The notes under the pieces were generated by a model. The model searched no databases, was not told the origin of the DNA, and saw only the letters and a list, made by a program, of their open reading frames with translations. A stretch of DNA of 64,000 nucleotides, from assembly GCA_037126765.1 (NCBI GenBank), contig JBBCBC010000017.1:24047916-24111915 (forward strand), read 5' to 3'. Made by a program: the position numbers and the translations under genes. Positions 56,520 to 64,000 of the stretch are shown here, piece by piece. This stretch comes from Stenogyne calaminthoides. Its lineage: Eukaryota > Streptophyta > Magnoliopsida > Lamiales > Lamiaceae. Position 1 is the first letter of the stretch; every line of letters begins with the position of its first letter.

Positions 56520-58398
56520 TAATTGTTTACATACTTAGTAATTTTCAAAGTGAGAGTTTTTTAAACATTTTCTCATGCATCGCAAATTTAAACACAATTT
56601 AAATAAGCATAAAATAATGTATAACATCGTAAAACAAAAAATTAAATATATTGGGCACATTTATCCAATTGTCATGGTTAATTTCACACATGCCTTGATC
56701 TTGAGAAATCGCTTTCATACTTTCATCGCTTCGCCTCAAAAGCTCCCACTTGACCGTCTTAAAAAAATGCCTTGTCAAGCCAGCGTGCCGTCACCAGCTT
56801 CGCGTCGGAAAAGTTCGCCACACCCCTCGCCGAGGGCGTCAGGCGCGACGCGCTGTCAGCGCACGCTTTCGCCGACAGACACGCCCGCTGGCAAGAGTTA
56901 TAGGTTTAAGAAGCGCTGCTAAGATTAAATAAGACGCCTATATGCAACGGAGCGACATGTCGCCGCCTGTCCGCCTCGTCATGCCTATCAGCGCGACATT
57001 ACAGGATTGCCGCTTCCCACTCGGTCAAGAATTGCCGGTAAAGAAGCGGCTTTCGGTGATTGCCCGGCGCTCTCATTGCCGCTCAAGGTTTTTCTAAGTG
57101 CTACTTTTCAAGAATACGCCATTACCAGAAGGTTCGGGTCGAGTCTGCATTTACTAAATTTGACGCCTCGGCGTTTCAAGATCTCAAGATCGCTGGGTGT
57201 TTCCTTGCACGTTACATGACGAGATTTCTTTAAGGTTTACGCCCGCTCCGGACTCGTTTTTATTGCTTCCGCCTCCATTTCCGACCGTAAGCATAATTTA
57301 TTTTACAAAAATAAATAAACCTAGATATGTATTTCACAAATTTATTACATTGATCAAATCAAACAATTTTAATCTACTCGTGATTTTTTTCACGAGGCAA
57401 AACGACCGAATCTAATCAAATTAAAAAACCACAATTTGATGAGCACAAATTAAACACATTAAATTCCATGCATTGATACCGCAAAAAGATCTAGCATTTA
57501 CTATCCAATTTCAATTTGTTGAAAATGAATAAATACAATTTAAAGTTCGAGCCTTAGAAAACTCGATTCCGATTATTGGGGAATTAATTGCGGGATCTAT
57601 TAAGGGATGAATATTTAAATATAATTTAATTCTAACAATTATTCTAGCATGAATTAATCCTATATTAATTCAAATAATAGTCAACAAAATCATATATATA
57701 AAGCGATTACATAAAACTCACGCATCTTGGATTACTACGAGTTTACATGAACTAACCTCTTGGAATAATGTTAAATGGTCTCGCCTATGAAAACACACCA
57801 AAAGACCTTCCCAAGTATTCCTAGTCCTTGCTCGTCAATCCAAATTGGAAAAACTCATAATAATTAACAAAAGGAAAAAATAAAATTTTTTTGCACCACC
57901 TTTGGATTTACTAATTTTTCAAAGACATGGAATTGTACACTCACAATTGACATTTTTCAAAAAATAACAATCTGGCGATGTTTAAAAATATTTGATCTTT
58001 TTATCGACGATATTTTTTAGAAAAACCAATTTTCGTGTGTTATGGGGATGAAACATTCATCCCCCTATTTATAATAGAGAGGGGACGAAAATTAGGCTTA
58101 AAAATAGGGGTTAGGAAAGATCTTTTTCTTGATCTCCAAGAAATCTTGAATCTATCACATATATTTCTTTCCATGTGTATTTTTCCACAAAATATCACAC
58201 CCTTATTTAACCATTTTTTAGAAATTAATAGGAAGCTTTTTCAAGATTGGATCTTTCTTGAATTTAGAGATATTCTTGTATTCCTAAGAATACATATCTT
58301 TTTTCATAAAATCTTTTCAAGAAAATCAAGAAAATCCTTCATCTTATTATTACTCTATATATTTCAAAAATTCTGATTAAAAGAAACCAAGGGGAGAT
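56520..58398 (-). mobile_element. Family C copia, copy 2: leader and LTR
   Basis: Collinear with 8925-10610, same orientation: 'ctcatgcatcgca' at 56572, leader to about 57540, a decayed primer site near 57550-57572, LTR from about 57574 with the TATA-like element near 58065. Gag would be in the gap. The leader's GC-rich block is strongly diverged from copy 1. Confidence 0.75.
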
Positions 58399-60419
58399 TG
58401 TTGGAGATTTAATTTAATAAAAGATATATGATTTTTGATTAGATCCCAAAAACCCTCTCGAGTATGACATGTTCAGAATGATCTTGGATAGTTGAGTCGA
58501 TTCGGTTTTAGAGTATTCGGGATGTTATCACAAATGTATAGTCGCCAGACAGTAGTTCAGATAGGTTCTCGAAGACTCTACAAATCAAAGAGCGTTTCTA
58601 AAGAAATCGGGTTTTCAGATGAAACCGGTTATTCTTGAAGACTCGCAGAACCGAGATACCGAAGACCAAGATATCGAGAACTCCAAGACTCAAAGACAAA
58701 GATTCAAGCATCAACAAGAGACTGAAGACTACACCAGGCATCCTCAAGACTTAACGACTCAAGACGCAAGACCGAAGATCAAGACCTAAGATTGAAGATC
58801 AAGAATAAAGGCACGTGAATTACCGGAAGACTCCAGTATCTAAATGTCAAGATGGACCTCGGTCGTTCCGAGGTTAATCAATATATCTATCTCAAGGATG
58901 CATGATCGAGAAGATCGCACTCTTTAGAAATAGATGATCGCTAAGATATCTCAAAATGCATAAAAGTAAATTAAGTCAAGTGTTGTTATGTTATATCAAA
59001 CTCCGCGAGTTTGAACCAAAAAGAGTCATGAAAGTGTCTACCTCTTTAACCGAGACAAAAGTCAAAAAGAGGTGAAGACGACATGCCATCTATACCGATA
59101 AGCGGTAAAGGATGATTTGAAAAGGATGTCGATGTACAAAAGTTCCGTGATCGCAAAAAGCCAAGACGGCTACATGAAGGCTATTGCCTAAAACGTGTTA
59201 GTGGAGTTTCAAACCCTAAATATAGTCGTTTCACAACACCATAGAGGGAACTCACGGTTGCCTCCAACCGGATGGTTTTCAAGATTGACCTTGGTGTATC
59301 TTTATAAATCTTGGTGACCCCACATTTATGGTTACGGAAATTTATAATGCTAACTCAAGAGCTCAAACTTATTCTTGCAAAGTTAAAGCACTTTCTTTCG
59401 AAAAACTTAGAATTTAAAGTGCTTTCTATGTTGAAGAGAGCTCACTATACTTCAAGCTGGGCTTTTTGATAAGATTTATCCAAAGCTTAATCGGATATCC
59501 TAACCAGCATTGTGCTTCATTGTGAGGATATCTCATCCTAGTTGGAAACTTAACGAGAAAACCCCCAAACCCCGAGAAGGTAGTTGAGTGTGTTTGTTGG
59601 TGAGAAGAGTTGTAAAGAGTTAGTAAATCTTCGGAGTAGTCGTAGAAAACTACAGGCGAGAAAGACAGGCCACAGGGTAGTAGTAGAAGCTTGTTTGTGT
59701 TTTGAAAAGTAAAACTACTGAGGTAGTCGAAAGCCTCTGGCGTCGTTGAGTAAGTAAACTACGTGGGGCAGTCGTAAAACTTCGAGGGCCGAGTTGAGTA
59801 AGTAAACTACGCCGAGGTAGTCGTAAAGCTCGTAAGTGATTAGTGAATTTCTCTCTCAGGACGGGAGAGAGTGGATGTAGGGCTTGAGTCTCCTCAACCA
59901 CTATAATTGTTCGTTCTTTATTGCTTTCTTATTTGTGCCCTAATCACGCATTGACGATTTTGAAAGCATACTTTTCAATCGGAGCATTCCGGTTGGAATC
60001 AATCCACCTGAAGTTGCATGTAATTCGAATCACGTTCTAATCACTAATCTATAAAGGGAAGGTTTCGGCAAAGCTAAACGCAGTATAAACTAAAAGGGCC
60101 AACCATTCAAGACACATTTGAGTAAGCTAGAACAGATGCTTACCAAATCAACTCTCATCCGAGATTGAAAGTTAGTTAGTTGATCCGATCCACAACTCAC
60201 AGATCTCGACACTCGGGACTCGATTGCAGGATTATCGAGGTAATCAAAGTACCAGGATCCTTGTCTCCAAGAGACTTTGACTCGTAGCCATCTGCATGCT
60301 TCTCGAACCTAATCTTCGATTATCTCGACCCAAGCCGACCTCGAAGAAAAAAAAGTTTTAAAAATCATGAACACGTGTATTCCCCATACACGTAAGACCG
60401 CTTTGCACCGAGACCAACA
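58399..60419 (+). repeat. LTR of family A right copy
   Basis: About 2021 bp, TGTTGGAGATTTAA to GACCAACA. TATA-like tttataaat is near 59300. The region equivalent to the tandem array of the left LTR (58650-58960) is a short A/G-rich stretch of loosely repeated 'aagactcaaga' motifs. Confidence 0.85.
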
Positions 60420-60589
60420 AGCAGTATCGTGAGGCGATTGGTTCAACTTGACCACTCACATGTTGACCAAAGTTTTATTTTCAAAAATACTTCAGGGTCA
60501 TGTCGAACCGATCTTATTCTTAATTTTTTTTTTCTTTTCAAAAAGATCGGATAAAAATGTCTCTCCAAAAACTTCCCATGTTCTCAAAT

Positions 60590-62700
60590 TGGAGAACTAT
60601 GATCTATATGGAGATCGAGAATGCAAGGCTCATCCGTATTCCAAACATGGCGTATGTGGAGAGGGTCTCATGACCATTTCAATTTCTTTGTAGTGAATCG
60701 GAGAGCGAAGATGAGAGAATTGATCCTGAGAATTTCCTAAGTTTGATGACCAATTGACTCACGAGGAGAGAAAGTTAGTCAATCTAGACTACATTGCAAA
60801 AGACACACTATCAAAGTACAATTGATGATGGTGTGATGGGAATGATCTCTCACCGTAATACTACTAAAGAGATTTGGGATACACTACCGTTATGTGCCAA
60901 GGCAGATCATATAAAAGAAAACAAACCAAAGGTAATTGGAAAGTTTGATAGTTTTAGAAATGGATGATGGTGAATCAATAGACAAATTGGAAGTCGAGGT
61001 TCACTAGCATCATGAATGATCTAAATGCACTTGGAAAGAAATATCCACAAGAGAAGTTGCCATTGAAAATTCTTAGAGGTCTTTCTAAGAAATGGGATAT
61101 TCATGCAAAGTGGTGATTGAAAACACCAAGAACATTAATTCAATGACATACCAACAAGTCTTACCTCCGAAAGGCTATGAATTTGTAATTGATAAGAAAT
61201 CCAAAAAAGGTCGACAAAGAAGATGATTCTTCATCTAGTAAAAATGTGGCTTTTAAAAGCCAAAAGATAAAACACCAGAAACTAGAGAGTTCGGAGAACC
61301 CCCATGCGAACATCGAGGATGAGCTTGAGAAAAAGCTATAGCACGATGGCAAGGAGGTTTGGATGGGACTTAATAGTAGATTTGGAAAATAAAAGTTATT
61401 ACAGAACCAGTGTACCAAAAAGAAACCCGAGGACAGATCAATCGAGAAGAAGGAAGGACACGAAGTCAAGGATCTTCATCCAAGAGGAAAGACTCCAAGA
61501 CTAAAGAAGAAAATGATCGGGGATGATGATACCAACAAATGTTATAATTGCGCAACAAAGGTCACTTCCAATATGATTGTCCAGGGGATTTGAGTGCTAA
61601 GGAGAAGAGAAAGGCTAAAAAGAGACTAGGAGTTCTCAAGCAAAAAGGCCATGGTTGGAAGAAGAACATTACGAGGAGGGATCTAGCTTTTCAGATGAGA
61701 TATTCTCGTGACGGTGAAAGTGATGACATCTGGATGGCCATTGAGGAGGTAAACTCTTCTTTCTCTGTTGTTGTTCTACATTAGCACAAGAGTTTTCAAG
61801 TTCCACCGAAAACAAATCATTTTGACCTCGATGGATTCTTTTGAGAATCATGAATGACTATCTTTGTTTGCAAGGATTGCTAAATAGAACTCAAGAGCGG
61901 AATAATGAATCGAAAAGTTGAAAAATCTAAAATGGAAAGACTCAGCAATATTGAAAATCACTTCTCAATTAATTGAGCTCTTGATGAACTGGATGTTCGA
62001 AAAGTACAACTCTCGAGAAAGAGAAGTTGATAAGACCCTAATCGAAAAGCTAGAGAAATCCAATTGAAGAGATTCATTAATCGTAACTAAGTTCAATGAC
62101 CTCTGCGAGAAGCATGAAACTCTCACAGAACCAGGAGGATAGTGCAATGAAGAAGTTAACTCTATTGAATAAAGCATCTAATGTAATAGATGAAATTCGA
62201 GTTACAGAGATCTGTGGTTATAAAATCTGGATGGGATACATTCCGGGGAACCTCACAAGGTCATCAAATCTTTTAAATCAAGTAGCAAAGAAGATAATCT
62301 TTGTAAAAACCAAAGGGCACCTACAATTTCAAACGAAAAGTAATGCCCAAGGTTGTAGACAAGGGAAAAGGACCTATGGTCTCAAAAAGAAACCTAATGA
62401 TCAAAGTTAGAAAGCCCAAACCTCGGTGAAGGTTAGAAAAATGAAAGGGTCAGGTTGGAAAGTTTCACAGTACTTCAAAAGCCTCAAAGTTAAGAATGCA
62501 AACCGAAAGGCTCCACATCAACCATCGGAGGAATTCTCGGATGAGAAAAACACTCGGCCAGAGACATTCTCACTGAAGAGACCAAGTCCTCGTAGAGGCC
62601 GAAGACCCATTTTGCAAGATCTGCAACCTTTGAACCCCACTTGCCTAAGGGTAAGGTTACAACCCGAAGTCAACAAAGATTTAGACCGGCCGTAATAAAA
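60590..62700 (+). pseudogene. gag: Family A gag, right copy, broken
   Basis: Near 60590 the frame reads LENYDLYGDRECKAHPYSKH, corresponding to the gag start of the left copy. Next come NDGVMGMIS (60830), PLKILRGLSKKWDIHAK (61065-61110), KNVAFKSQK-like Lys-rich sequence (61200-61280), the zinc knuckle near 61540-61600 (CYNCATK, then in another frame GHFQYDCPGD), and the basic tail with SLKRPSPRRGRRP (62426-62695). At least eight frame changes. Confidence 0.75.
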
Positions 62701-62989
62701 GAAACAACATCTGAAATGTAAGGCTGAACCAAAGAAGAATTCAAAAAGCCATGTTCATCTAAAAGCGAGCACACATACAAAAACCGCTAAGGCATCCAGA
62801 GTAGTAGACGTATGTTGATGTTTTATGGAAGACAAATTAGCCACTCTAAAGTGATTAGAGTTGTCAGCGGATTTGGATTCCGAAGGTACATCTAACCTTG
62901 TGGGACCCTACCAAATCTGGTAACTTAAGAATTGATCTGTTTTAGGAGGAAAACAAGGGCACTGAATCGACTAAAGATCACATGGTAAT

Positions 62990-64000
62990 CGATGAGCGGA
63001 GATGAAAAAGCTCCTCGATATATGGTATCTTGATGTTGGATGTTCAAGACATATGACAGATACAAGAAGATACTCGGTGACTATGTTGAACAAAAAGAGG
63101 CCCACAGATCACTTTTGGAGATAACTCAAGGGATGACAGATGAAGGATATGGAACTTTGGAAATCGACCTAATTCATATCCATGGTGTTTTATATGTATC
63201 TAGATTGAAGCATAACTTGCTTTCAATTATCCAATTGGTGATAAGGGTTTCAATGTTGAGTTCTCTAAGAACTTATGTTTTGTGAAGATGATACATCACA
63301 AGAAAAGTATTAATGACCGTACAAGAAAAGGGAATGTGTATCTTGATGATTGGAGTTCAACTCCTAAAGATACATGTTTAGTTGCTAAAAAGTTCCACAG
63401 ATACCGGTTGTTATGGCATAAAAGAATGAATCACCTAAATTTCAAAACCCCGGAACAAGAACTTTCAAGATTAGCTCTTGTGAGAGGGTTGCTTTAATGA
63501 AGTGTTCAAGAAGGAAACATATTTGTGATGTGCGCTTTAAAAGAAAAACAAATTAGAGCATCATTTAAAAGTAAAGTTGAGGTTTCTACCGAAAGAATAC
63601 TTGATTCATCGATATGGATCTTTTTGGTCCTATAACACCAAAGAAGCACAAATGGCGGAAATACACATTGGTAGTAGTTGATGACTACTCAAGATATATG
63701 CCAGGTCATATTCTTACAAGAAGAAAGAGACTGAGATAAAGTCCGCCAGATTCTTGAAAAGGCTCGATTATTGAGAAAATCGAGTGGTCAAAATCGATCC
63801 CGACAAAGGAACCGAGTTTATAAATCATATCATATCCGATTATTGTGCAAGAGAATGGAATTTCACATGAAACATACCAAAAGGACCCTCAACAAAATGG
63901 TGTTCTTTGAAAGAAGAACAGGACTGACGAAAGAAGCAAGGATAATGATATACCGGGTTGATATTCCTAAAAGATTTTGGGTCGAAGCTATCAACACCGC
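62990..64000 (+). pseudogene. Family A protease and integrase, right copy, broken and cut by window end
   Basis: Protease site near 63030-63055 reads DVGCSRHMTD (D-S/T-G expected). VSRLKHNLLSIIQL is at 63210-63250; the zinc domain LLWHKRMNHLNFKT at 63405-63450; MDLFGP near 63613; the core VVVDDYSRYM at 63670-63700. QQNGVL-type and PKRFW-type motifs of the later core lie in different frames near 63890 and 63970. The element continues beyond the window. Confidence 0.75.

Larger units (their letters stand above)
58399..64000 (+). mobile_element. Ty1/copia SIRE-type family A, right copy (3' part outside window)
   Basis: LTR 58399-60419, degenerate primer site (about 60421-60436), gag, protease, zinc domain and integrase core up to the window end. 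Block order and wording match 1-8083 in reverse complement, for example YLDDWSSTPKDTCLVAK here and YLADWSSTPKDTCLVAK there. Immediately ahead of the LTR stands 'ccaaggggagat', which looks like a polypurine tract. All domains are frameshifted. Confidence 0.88.

Noticed and set aside
55778..56602. Frames of 176-256 residues across the N run
   Set aside because: Mostly unknown residues; an assembly gap is not coding evidence.

Overview
The window is plant nuclear DNA, most likely from a eudicot, and is almost entirely made of transposable elements and integrated viral DNA. I found no intact host gene, no rRNA or tRNA gene and no prokaryotic feature. The plant origin rests on Ty1/copia elements primed by initiator-Met tRNA, a hAT DNA transposon with a spliced transposase, a truncated LINE, and integrated Caulimoviridae (pararetrovirus) DNA. 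Below the order level the host cannot be named from sequence alone.

Layout, left to right. 1-8083: the 5' two thirds of a minus-strand SIRE-type copia element ('family A', 2.2-kb LTR), inserted into the gag of another minus-strand copia ('family C', 8084-10629). 10630-11707: AT-rich unassigned DNA and microsatellites. 11716-15609: a complete 3.9-kb hAT element with an 8-bp target duplication and a decayed transposase with one recognisable intron. 15694-15832: four short hairpins. 15836-23899: a non-autonomous LTR element (LARD-like, minus strand) whose roughly 5.2-kb LTR is built mainly from five consecutive tandem arrays, followed by two truncated copies of its LTR. 23900-38719: a 14.8-kb minus-strand SIRE-type copia ('family B') with both LTRs, gag-pol, and a long extra 3' region encoding a 282-aa protein that resembles plant-transposon/Athila ORF1-type proteins and may have its own promoter and intron. 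38721-49723: pararetrovirus DNA in inverted pieces: a 513-bp-arm palindrome of the promoter region, a minus copy with pol and a viroplasmin/TAV-like ORF, and a plus copy running from primer-binding site to RT. The plus copy is interrupted by a 1.34-kb non-autonomous hAT and a 5'-truncated LINE. 49724-56019: a plus-strand family B fragment inserted in the viral RT, itself interrupted by a minus-strand family B copy. 56020-56519: a 500-N assembly gap. 56520-58398: a second family C leader and LTR. 58399-64000: a second family A element on the plus strand, running off the window.

The order of events can partly be read from nesting: pararetrovirus first, then hAT, LINE and family B(+), then family B(-); family C before family A at the left. 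Nearly all coding regions are broken. Part of that decay may be technical: otherwise alignable LTR copies differ by recurrent CTG/CAG to CG-containing changes with indels, a pattern I would check as a base-calling artefact at methylated CHG sites. The most interesting content is the pararetrovirus, which combines a badnavirus/tungrovirus-type second Cys motif with a TAV-like ORF, its convergent-promoter palindrome, and the extra ORF of family B.
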